NCBI RefSeq assembly: GCF_000513995.1
Contig: NZ_AZVB01000013.1
Location: 46,905 to 110,904 of the forward strand
DNA length: 64,000 nucleotides
Reading direction: 5' to 3'
Source of the DNA: Pseudoxanthomonas sp. J35
Lineage (GTDB): Bacteria > Pseudomonadota > Gammaproteobacteria > Xanthomonadales > Xanthomonadaceae
The translations under genes and the position numbers were made by a program. Below, one piece after another: positions 54,801 to 64,000 of this stretch (position 1 is the stretch's first letter; each line of letters begins with the position of its first letter). The notes below the pieces were generated by a model. The model ran no database searches. It was given only the letters and a program-made list of their open reading frames with translations, and had not been told where the DNA came from.

Positions 54801-56498
54801 TCAGTGCGCGGAGGCCTTCGAGGCCGGCGCCGGGTCGCGCAGTTCCTTGCGCAGGATCTTGCCGACGTTGCTCTTCGGCAGCTCGGTGCGGAACTCGATG
54901 TAGCGCGGCTGCTTGTAGCCGGTCAGCGCCTCGCGGCAGTAGGCCTTGATCTGCTCGGCGGTGAGCGACGGGTCCTTCTTCACCACGAACAGCTTCACCG
55001 CCTCGCCCGTACGCTCGTCCGGCACGCCGACCGCGGCCACTTCCAGCACCCCCGGCATCGCCGCGACCACGTCCTCGATCTCGTTCGGGTACACGTTGAA
55101 GCCCGAGACCAGGATCATGTCCTTCTTGCGGTCGACGATATAGACGAAGCCCTTCTCGTCGATGCGCGCCATGTCGCCGGTGTGCAGCCAGCCGTCGGCG
55201 TCGATGACCTTGGCCGTCTCCTCCGGACGCTGCCAGTAGCCCTTCATGACCTGCGGACCCTTGACGCACAGCTCGCCGACTTCGCCCTGCGGCACTTCCT
55301 TGCCGTCGTCGTCCTTGATGCACACGTCGGTGGACGGGATCGGCAGGCCGATCGAGCCGTTGAACTCCTTCAGGTCCAGCGGGTTGATGCACACCGCCGG
55401 CGAGGTCTCGGTCAGGCCGTAGGCCTCGACCAGGGTCACGCCGGTGACCTTCTTCCAGCGCTCAGCCACCGCGCGCTGCACGGCCATGCCGCCGCCCAGG
55501 GTGATCTTCAGCTTCGAGAAGTCCACCTCGTCGAAGCCGGGGGTGTTGAGCAGGCCGTTGAACAGGGTGTTGACGCCGGTGATCGCGGTGAAGCCGGAGG
55601 TCTTCAGCTCCTTGACGAAGTTCGGCATGTCGCGCGGGTTGGTGATCAGGTGGTTGAGGCCACCGAGCTCCATGAACACCAGGCCGTTGGCCGTCAGCGC
55701 GAAGATGTGGTACAGCGGCAGCGCGGTGATGATCACTTCCTTGCCGCGCTCGAGCTGGGTGGCGCCCAGCCAGGCCGAGGCCTGCTGCATGTTCGCCACC
55801 AGGTTGCGGTGGGTCAGCATCGCGCCCTTGGCCACGCCGGTGGTGCCGCCGGTGTACTGCAGGAAGGCGATGTCGCCCGGGTCGATGTCGACCTGCGGCA
55901 GCGGGTGGCGCTTGCCGGCGGCCAGCGCGTCCTTGAAGCGCACGGCGCCGGGGATGTCGTACTCGGGCACCATCTTCTTCACGTACTTCAGCACGAAGTT
56001 GACGATGGGGCCCTTGGGGAAGCCGAGCATGTCGCCCAGGCCGGTGGTGATGACCTGCTTGAGCGGGGTCTCGGCCAGCACTTCCTGCACGGTGTGGCCG
56101 AAGTTGTCGACCACCACGATCGCCGCGGCGCCGGCGTCGACCAGCTGGTGCTTGAGCTCGCGCGCGGTGTACAGCGGATTGACGTTGACCACGGTCAGGC
56201 CGGCGCGCAGCACGCCGAAGGTCGCGATCGGGTACTGCAGGCAGTTGGGCATCATGATCGCGACGCGATCGCCCTTCTTCAGGCCCAGCTCGCCCAGCAG
56301 GTAGGCGGCGAACTGCCTGCTCAGCCCGTCGACCTCGGCGTAGGTCATGGTCTTGCCGAGGTTGCGGTACGCGGGGCGGTCGCCGTAGCGCTGCACCGAC
56401 GACGCGAACACCGCGGGGATCGAGCGGTATTGGTCCGGATCGATCTCCGCGGGCACGCCCTTCGGATAACTCTGCAACCAAGGACGATCCGGATTCAT
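54801..56498 (-). CDS. rpfB: RpfB, long-chain fatty acyl-CoA ligase
   Basis: 565-residue AMP-forming ligase of the FadD family. The ATP-binding P-loop is [18 protein letters not shown], with [12 protein letters not shown], the hinge [20 protein letters not shown], and the C-terminal catalytic lysine in [15 protein letters not shown]. It activates fatty acids to CoA esters; in Xanthomonas RpfB takes part in DSF turnover and fatty-acid use. A good ribosome-binding site (GGGAGGG, seven bases) fixes ATG 56498. It precedes rpfF on the same strand. The 91-base upstream spacer contains an AT-rich patch (CAAAATATAG), its likely promoter zone. Confidence 0.95.
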   Translation of the reverse strand: MNPDRPWLQSYPKGVPAEIDPDQYRSIPAVFASSVQRYGDRPAYRNLGKTMTYAEVDGLSRQFAAYLLGELGLKKGDRVAIMMPNCLQYPIATFGVLRAGLTVVNVNPLYTARELKHQLVDAGAAAIVVVDNFGHTVQEVLAETPLKQVITTGLGDMLGFPKGPIVNFVLKYVKKMVPEYDIPGAVRFKDALAAGKRHPLPQVDIDPGDIAFLQYTGGTTGVAKGAMLTHRNLVANMQQASAWLGATQLERGKEVIITALPLYHIFALTANGLVFMELGGLNHLITNPRDMPNFVKELKTSGFTAITGVNTLFNGLLNTPGFDEVDFSKLKITLGGGMAVQRAVAERWKKVTGVTLVEAYGLTETSPAVCINPLDLKEFNGSIGLPIPSTDVCIKDDDGKEVPQGEVGELCVKGPQVMKGYWQRPEETAKVIDADGWLHTGDMARIDEKGFVYIVDRKKDMILVSGFNVYPNEIEDVVAAMPGVLEVAAVGVPDERTGEAVKLFVVKKDPSLTAEQIKAYCREALTGYKQPRYIEFRTELPKSNVGKILRKELRDPAPASKASAH

Positions 56499-56607
56499 TG
56501 CGCATCCCTCCCGAGGTGGTGTGGCCATCTTTGTCAAAATATAGTCAAGGCACGCTCTGGCGTGCCGGGGTGGGAGCATACCGTTCCGGATGGAAAAGGC
56601 GAAGCAC

Positions 56608-57066
56608 ATGCAGCGAAGGGGTGGGGTGGCAAGGGCAATGGTCGCGGCGGGGATGGTGGCGGTCCTGGCATTGACGGCGGGGTGTTCGCGCGAACCGCCG
56701 GAACAGCGCCTGCGCGAGCGGATTTCGACGATGCAGGCCGCGCTGGAGGAGCGCAGCGCCTCCGCTTTCATGGACGGCGTGGCCGACGATTTCACCGGTC
56801 CCGGCGGAATGGATCGTGCTGCGCTGCAGCAGGTCGTGCGCGCACAGGTGCTGGCCAACGCCAGCATCGGGGTGACCCTCGGCCCGGCCGAGGTGGAGCT
56901 GCAGGGCCCCCGCGCGACCGTGCGCTTCAGCGCCCTGGCCACCGGCGGCAATCGCTTCCTGCCCGAACGCGCGCAGGCCTGGGAGGTCACCTCGGCCTGG
57001 CGCGACGAGGACGGCGGGTGGCGCCTGTACTACGCCGAGTGGAAGCCGAAGGGCGGCGGGCAGTAA
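56608..57066 (+). CDS. Small NTF2-like lipoprotein
   Basis: 152 residues. The signal peptide ends in a lipobox, LTAGC, with the lipidated Cys at residue 26. The mature part starts with a helix ([20 protein letters not shown]) and then looks like an NTF2-type cone ([27 protein letters not shown]-like strands, [13 protein letters not shown]). Such folds bind small ligands or act as enzymes; no catalytic residues are recognised. ATG 56608 gives a signal peptide of normal length and AAGG eight bases upstream; ATG 56590 is an alternative. It is divergent from rpfB and ends at the acnA terminator. Confidence 0.7.
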   Translation: MQRRGGVARAMVAAGMVAVLALTAGCSREPPEQRLRERISTMQAALEERSASAFMDGVADDFTGPGGMDRAALQQVVRAQVLANASIGVTLGPAEVELQGPRATVRFSALATGGNRFLPERAQAWEVTSAWRDEDGGWRLYYAEWKPKGGGQ

Positions 57067-57095
57067 AAAAGCCCCGGCGCGACACGCGCCGGGGC
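57065..57095 (-). terminator. Terminator of acnA
   Basis: Perfect 11-bp stem (GCCCCGGCGCG / CGCGCCGGGGC) with a 3-nt loop, followed on the minus strand by six T. It overlaps the stop codon of the convergent lipoprotein gene. Confidence 0.88.
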
Positions 57096-57144
57096 AGTTG
57101 GGGAACGCCGTGCCTCCCTGCCGGGCCGGGCCGGCAGGGAGCGG

Positions 57145-59898
<2,754 letters not shown>

Positions 59899-60053
59899 GG
59901 CGGGCTCCTGTGGCTGGTCGCCGCCAATCCCGGCGGCGGAAGGGGCAATCGTCGATTGTAGGTGCCATTCAATGACAGGACCGTCACGGCCGGCAATGGC
60001 CTCCGGCTGGCCGCGGGGCAGGGTCATTCTGGCCCGCAAGTGCCCACGCATGT

Positions 60054-60082
60054 TTGAGTATGCATGGAAAAGTATGTATTAT
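60054..60082 (+). promoter_or_regulatory. Promoter and repeated boxes of the toxin-antitoxin pair
   Basis: TTGAGT, 17-base spacer, TATTAT: the most consensus-like promoter in the window, in an AT-rich patch. AGTATG occurs twice, 14 bases apart (60057-60062 and 60071-60076), over the -35 box and the spacer, as expected of an operator for the antitoxin. Confidence 0.65.
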
Positions 60083-60114
60083 TTCGCCATACCATCTACC
60101 CCCGGGAGGCCCCC

Positions 60115-60345
60115 ATGGAAGCCACCGTTGCCGAGCGCGGCCAGATCACCCTGCCCAAGGCGGTGCGCGACGCGCTGGGGCTGACCAAGGGCACCCTGCT
60201 CAAGGTCGAGCTGGAGGGTAGCCGCATCGTCCTGCGCAAGAGCGTGGACGACGCCATTTCCCGCGCCCGCGGCAAGTTCGCCCTCGACGGCTTCGAATCG
60301 GCGGAGGAGGCCGTGCGCAGCCTTCGTAACGAAGGCGAGGCATGA
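60115..60345 (+). CDS. AbrB/SpoVT-type antitoxin
   Basis: 76 residues. The N-terminal swapped-hairpin DNA-binding domain (TVAERGQITLPKAVRDALGL, KGTLLKVELEGSRIVLRK) is followed by a short acidic C-terminal tail that would wrap the toxin. A ribosome-binding site (GGGAGG) precedes ATG 60115; an upstream in-frame ATG at 60064 lies within the promoter and is rejected. The stop overlaps the toxin start by ATGA, the usual coupling. Autoregulation through the AGTATG boxes is inferred. Confidence 0.88.
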   Translation: MEATVAERGQITLPKAVRDALGLTKGTLLKVELEGSRIVLRKSVDDAISRARGKFALDGFESAEEAVRSLRNEGEA

Positions 60346-60740
60346 TTGCGGTCGATTCCCCGGTCCTGATCGAACTGCTCAGCGACGGCCCCCGCGCCGA
60401 CGCGGTCGAGGCCTGCCTGCGCCAGGCGCTGGTCGGCGGCCGCGTGGTCGTGTGCGGCACCACCCTGGCCGAGCTGTGCGCCGCGCTGCGCGGCGGCGCC
60501 GAGGTGCAGGAGGCGCTGGAGGAGATGGGCATCCATTTCAGCCCGCTCGAGGCCAAGTCCGCCCTGCGCGCCGGCGAGATGCTGCGCCGCCACCGCCAGC
60601 GCGGCGGCGCCGGGCACCGCATCGGCGAGTTCATGGTCGGCGCCCACGCGATGCTCCAGTGCGACGGTCTGGTCACCTGGAACGACGCCTTTTACCGCGA
60701 CTACTTCAAGGGCCTGAAGCTGATCGTGCCGCAAGCCTGA
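60342..60740 (+). CDS. PIN-domain (VapC family) toxin
   Basis: 132-residue PIN ribonuclease fold. Acidic residues fit the metal site: Asp5 (IAVDSPVLIELL), Glu44 (TTLAELCAAL), Glu96 (HRIGEFMVGAHAML) and Asp115 (LVTWNDAFYRDYF). Position 96 is usually Asp in VapC, so Glu there is a conservative change. VapC toxins cut tRNA or rRNA when free of antitoxin. The gene overlaps the antitoxin and lies 42 bases before acnB, so transcription may run on into acnB. Confidence 0.86.
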   Translation: MIAVDSPVLIELLSDGPRADAVEACLRQALVGGRVVVCGTTLAELCAALRGGAEVQEALEEMGIHFSPLEAKSALRAGEMLRRHRQRGGAGHRIGEFMVGAHAMLQCDGLVTWNDAFYRDYFKGLKLIVPQA

Positions 60741-60782
60741 GCCCAAAGAACCTTTTACCTGTTCCGTTCCCCGGAGTTGTCC

Positions 60783-63374
60783 ATGTTGGAAGCCTACCGC
60801 CACCACGTCGCCGAGCGCGCCGCCCTCGGCATCCCGCCGCTGCCGCTGAGCGCGCAGCAGACCGCCGAGGTCATCGAGCTGCTGAAGAACCCCCCGGCCG
60901 GCGAGGAGCAGTTCCTGGTCGACCTGCTCACCCACCGCGTTCCCGCCGGCGTCGACGACGCGGCCAAGGTCAAGGCCTCCTACCTGGCCGCGCTGGCCTT
61001 CGGCAGCGAGAAGAACCCGCTGATCAGCCGCGCCCGCGCCACCGAGCTGCTGGGCACCATGCTCGGCGGCTACAACGTCTCGCCGCTGATCGAGCTGCTG
61101 GACGATGCCGAGGTCGGCGCCATCGCCGCCGAGGGCCTCAAGCACACCCTGCTGGTGTTCGACCAGTTCCACGACGTGGAAGAGAAGGCCAAGGCCGGCA
61201 ATGCCAACGCCAAGGCCGTGCTGCAGAGCTGGGCCGACGCCGAGTGGTTCACCAGCAAGCCTGAAGTGCCACAGAGCCTGACCATCACCGTGTTCAAGGT
61301 GCCGGGCGAGACCAACACCGACGACCTGTCGCCGGCGCCGGACGCCACCACGCGCCCGGACATCCCGATGCACGCCCTGGCGATGCTCAAGAACAAGCGC
61401 GGCGACGCGCCGTTCGTGCCGGAGGAAGACGGCAAGCGCGGCCCGATCGGCGAGATCCTCAAGCTCAAGGAGAAGGGCCACCTGGTCGCCTACGTCGGCG
61501 ACGTGGTCGGCACCGGTTCCTCGCGCAAGTCTGCCACCAACTCGGTGCTGTGGTGGACCGGCGACGACATCCCGTACATCCCGAACAAGCGCGCCGGCGG
61601 CGTCTGCCTGGGCGGCAAGATCGCCCCGATCTTCTACAACACCATGGAAGACGCCGGCGCGCTGCCGATCGAGCTTGACGTGTCGAAGATGGACCACGGC
61701 GACGTGGTCGAGCTGCGCCCGTACGAGGGCAAGGCGCTGAAGAACGGCGAGGTGATCGCCGAGTTCAAGGTCAAGTCCGACGTGCTGTTCGACGAGGTGC
61801 GCGCCGGCGGCCGCATCCCGCTGATCATCGGCCGCGGCCTGACCGCCAAGGCCCGCGAGTCGCTGGGCCTGCCGGCCTCGGACCTGTTCCGCCTGCCGCA
61901 GCAGCCGGCCGACACCGGCAAGGGCTACACCCTGGCGCAGAAGATGGTCGGCCGCGCCTGCGGCCTGCCGGAAGGCAAGGGTGTGCGCCCGGGCACCTAC
62001 TGCGAGCCGAAGATGACCTCGGTCGGTTCCCAGGACACCACCGGCCCGATGACCCGCGACGAGCTGAAGGACCTGGCCTGCCTGGGCTTCTCGGCCGACC
62101 TGGTGATGCAGTCGTTCTGCCACACCGCCGCCTATCCGAAGCCGGTCGACGTCAAGACCCACCACACCCTGCCGGAGTTCATCTCCACCCGCGGCGGCAT
62201 CTCGCTGCGCCCGGGCGACGGCGTGATCCACAGCTGGCTCAACCGCATGCTGCTGCCGGACACCGTGGGCACCGGTGGCGACTCGCACACCCGCTTCCCG
62301 GTGGGCATCTCGTTCCCGGCCGGTTCCGGCCTGGTCGCCTTCGCCGCGGCCACCGGCGTCATGCCGCTGGACATGCCGGAGTCGGTGCTGGTCCGCTTCA
62401 AGGGCCAGATGCAGCCGGGCGTGACCCTGCGTGACCTGGTCAACGCGATCCCGTACTACGCGATCAAGCAGGGCCTGCTGACCGTCGCCAAGCAGGGCAA
62501 GAAGAACATCTTCTCCGGCCGCATCCTCGAGATCGAAGGCCTGCCGGACCTGAAGGTGGAGCAGGCATTCGAGCTGTCCGACGCCTCGGCCGAACGCTCG
62601 GCCGCCGGCTGCACCGTGCGCCTGAACAAGGAGCCGATCATCGAGTACCTCAACAGCAACATCACGCTGCTGAAGTGGATGATCGCCGAGGGTTACCAGG
62701 ACGCCCGCTCGCTGGCCCGCCGCATCCGCAAGATGGAGGAGTGGCTGGCCAACCCGCAGCTGCTGGAGCCGGATGCCGACGCCGAGTACGCCGCGGTCAT
62801 CGAGATCGACCTGGCCGAGGTGCACGAGCCGCTGCTGGCCTGCCCGAACGACCCGGACGACGTGAAGACCCTGACCGACGTGGCCGGTACGAAGATCGAC
62901 GAGGTCTTCATCGGTTCGTGCATGACCAACATCGGCCACTTCCGTGCCGCGGCCAAGCTGCTGGAAGGCAAGCGCGACATCCCGACCCGCCTGTGGGTCG
63001 CGCCGCCGACCAAGATGGACGCCTCGGAGCTGACCAAGGAAGGCCACTACGGCACCTTCGGCACCGCCGGCGCGCGCATGGAAATGCCGGGCTGCTCGCT
63101 GTGCATGGGCAATCAGGCCCAGGTGCGCGAGGGCGCCACGGTATTCTCGACCTCGACCCGCAACTTCCCGAACCGCCTGGGCCGCAACTCCAACGTGTTC
63201 CTGGGTTCGGCCGAGCTGGCGGCGATCTGCTCGCGCCTGGGCAAGATCCCGACCAAGGAGGAGTACATGGCGGACATCGGCGTGATCAACGAGAAGGGCG
63301 CCGAGATCTACCGCTACATGAACTTCGACCAGATCGAGGAATACCAGGACGCGGCCAAGTCGGTCGCCGCCTGA
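60783..63374 (+). CDS. acnB: Aconitate hydratase B
   Basis: 863-residue AcnB, the main TCA-cycle aconitase of gammaproteobacteria. An N-terminal HEAT-like domain ([20 protein letters not shown]) and swivel domain ([17 protein letters not shown]) come first, unlike AcnA, followed by the 4Fe-4S core with cysteines in [19 protein letters not shown] and [14 protein letters not shown], and [22 protein letters not shown] 60783 follows CGGAG; an in-frame TTG at 60777 is not needed. It lies directly after the toxin gene with no promoter evident in the 42-base gap. A strong terminator follows. Confidence 0.97.
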   Translation: MLEAYRHHVAERAALGIPPLPLSAQQTAEVIELLKNPPAGEEQFLVDLLTHRVPAGVDDAAKVKASYLAALAFGSEKNPLISRARATELLGTMLGGYNVSPLIELLDDAEVGAIAAEGLKHTLLVFDQFHDVEEKAKAGNANAKAVLQSWADAEWFTSKPEVPQSLTITVFKVPGETNTDDLSPAPDATTRPDIPMHALAMLKNKRGDAPFVPEEDGKRGPIGEILKLKEKGHLVAYVGDVVGTGSSRKSATNSVLWWTGDDIPYIPNKRAGGVCLGGKIAPIFYNTMEDAGALPIELDVSKMDHGDVVELRPYEGKALKNGEVIAEFKVKSDVLFDEVRAGGRIPLIIGRGLTAKARESLGLPASDLFRLPQQPADTGKGYTLAQKMVGRACGLPEGKGVRPGTYCEPKMTSVGSQDTTGPMTRDELKDLACLGFSADLVMQSFCHTAAYPKPVDVKTHHTLPEFISTRGGISLRPGDGVIHSWLNRMLLPDTVGTGGDSHTRFPVGISFPAGSGLVAFAAATGVMPLDMPESVLVRFKGQMQPGVTLRDLVNAIPYYAIKQGLLTVAKQGKKNIFSGRILEIEGLPDLKVEQAFELSDASAERSAAGCTVRLNKEPIIEYLNSNITLLKWMIAEGYQDARSLARRIRKMEEWLANPQLLEPDADAEYAAVIEIDLAEVHEPLLACPNDPDDVKTLTDVAGTKIDEVFIGSCMTNIGHFRAAAKLLEGKRDIPTRLWVAPPTKMDASELTKEGHYGTFGTAGARMEMPGCSLCMGNQAQVREGATVFSTSTRNFPNRLGRNSNVFLGSAELAAICSRLGKIPTKEEYMADIGVINEKGAEIYRYMNFDQIEEYQDAAKSVAA

Positions 63375-63396
63375 TCCCCCTGGCAGCTGCATGAGG

Positions 63397-63430
63397 AACG
63401 CCCGGCCAAGTGCCGGGCGTTTTTCTTTCT
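63397..63430 (+). terminator. Terminator of acnB
   Basis: Perfect 10-bp stem (AACGCCCGGC / GCCGGGCGTT), 5-nt loop, then TTTTCTTTCT. Confidence 0.9.
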
Positions 63431-63669
63431 GCATGGCTGGTGGGACCGTGCAGGAAACCGCTGGGTCGTTACGCCTGACTGCGGATCGGAAGACAGTTGC
63501 TGAGCTAAGCCGCGCCGCGAAGCGGTGTTGGCTTCAATGAACTCTTAGAACTCAGCTGACCTGAGTATGCGGCGTCCCCCGCTTTCAGTAGCGGGGCGAT
63601 TTAGAGTCCGGGGTGGATGGTAGCCGATGCCAGTTGCTTCACGTAGAAGCTCGGTGTCAGCCCGCCTAA
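63431..63669. other. Non-coding, lower-GC junction before the IS element
   Basis: 239 bases with visibly lower GC than the surroundings and no supportable gene. It contains one hairpin (CCCCGCT-N6-AGCGGGG, 63577-63596). It may be remnant mobile DNA. A minus-strand open frame that runs through it into the transposase is a shadow. Confidence 0.5.
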
Positions 63670-64000
63670 GGATGCTCTGAACAAATTCCTTCGGCGACAA
63701 TAGCGCAAGGTTCGACGGATGACGACGATGCAGCTGAGCTTCGGGGACGCGGAACACACGGGCAAGCGCAAGAGGACGCGGCGCGAGGTCTTCCTGGCGG
63801 AGATGGAGCAGGTGGTGCCGTGGAACGCATTGCTGGCGCTGATCGCACCGCACTACCCGAAGATGGGCCAGCGCGGCCGGCAGCCGTATCCCTTGGCGAC
63901 GATGCTGCGCATCCACTTCCTGCAGCAGTGGTACTCGCTGAGCGACCCGGGCATGGAAGAGACGCTGTACGAGATGCCGGTGATGCGCCGCTTTGCCCGC
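63670..64000 (+). mobile_element. IS5-family insertion sequence, left part only
   Basis: The likely left end starts GGATGCTCTGAACAAATTCC at 63670, 49 bases before the transposase ATG. It is preceded by CTAA (63666-63669), which fits the YTAR target of IS5 elements. The element runs off the window, so the right end and target duplication cannot be checked. Confidence 0.65.
63719..64000 (+). CDS. IS5-family transposase (3' end outside window)
   Basis: 94 residues visible, open to the window edge. MQLSFGDAEHTGKRKRTRRE, FLAEMEQVVPWNALLALI, and YPLATMLRIHFLQQWYSLSD followed by PGMEETLYEMPVMRRFA are typical of the N-terminal part of IS5 transposases with a DDE catalytic domain further on. Starts at 63719 (MTTMQ) or 63728 (MQLSF) are possible. 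Whether the element is intact cannot be judged. Confidence 0.88.
   Translation, partial: MTTMQLSFGDAEHTGKRKRTRREVFLAEMEQVVPWNALLALIAPHYPKMGQRGRQPYPLATMLRIHFLQQWYSLSDPGMEETLYEMPVMRRFAR

Noticed and set aside
60064..60114. Longer start for the AbrB antitoxin
   Set aside because: It would begin within the promoter and lacks a ribosome-binding site; ATG 60115 has GGGAGG and the normal domain start.
60096..63434. 1112-codon minus-strand open frame across the TA pair and acnB
   Set aside because: It spans three real genes and a terminator and has only composition-biased sequence.
63545..63916. Minus-strand 123-codon open frame at the window end
   Set aside because: It is antisense to the IS5 transposase and crosses its left end.

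Overview
The window is about 64 kb of very GC-rich (roughly 70%), densely coded chromosome. It comes from a member of the Xanthomonadaceae/Lysobacteraceae (Xanthomonas, Pseudoxanthomonas, Luteimonas or Lysobacter type). The main evidence is an rpf (DSF quorum-sensing) region next to prfB, lysS and two aconitases, the smc-zipA-ligA gene set, a GyrA with Gln at position 83, and GTAG-type REP elements. The genus cannot be fixed from the sequence alone.

Layout. 1-10 kb: end of a glycine-zipper envelope protein, glutaryl-CoA dehydrogenase, a transglutaminase-like membrane protein, then a tightly coupled GNAT / glutathione S-transferase / fused 2-oxoacid dehydrogenase E1 run, an FMN reductase and a UbiH/UbiM-type hydroxylase. 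10-24 kb: chromosome maintenance and division (smc, zipA, ligA, gyrA) with epmA, a DUF3011 protein and mtnA; a Tat-exported HisC-like aminotransferase sits backwards between zipA and ligA, in a palindrome-rich spacer. 24-29 kb: a membrane-bound Mrr-like protein, a phasin pair, an FHA protein and the MsrPQ methionine sulfoxide repair system. 29-38 kb: serC-pheA-aroA, two TonB-C-terminal-domain proteins, serS, azoR with a divergent LysR regulator, tRNA-Ser(UGA) and a GacA/UvrY-like regulator. 38-47 kb: rne and divergent rluC, zupT, a TonB-domain lipoprotein with phhB, and nfuA followed by a large proline-rich membrane protein.

47-63.4 kb is the pathogenicity-regulator region. prfB (with its programmed frameshift) and lysS lead into rpfG-rpfC, which converge on rpfF and rpfB. 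RpfF makes the diffusible fatty-acid signal, RpfC senses it and relays phosphate to RpfG, a c-di-GMP phosphodiesterase; RpfB handles fatty acids and signal turnover. Beyond a small lipoprotein lie acnA (the rpfA homologue) and acnB, with an AbrB/PIN toxin-antitoxin pair between them. The last 300 bases enter an IS5-family element.

No CRISPR array, rRNA operon, prophage or biosynthetic cluster was seen. Most genes belong to known families. The less familiar points are the exported aminotransferase, the toxin-antitoxin pair between the aconitases with a clear promoter and repeated boxes, the GTAG repeat units, -10 boxes placed for leaderless transcripts, and the orphan TonB-domain proteins.
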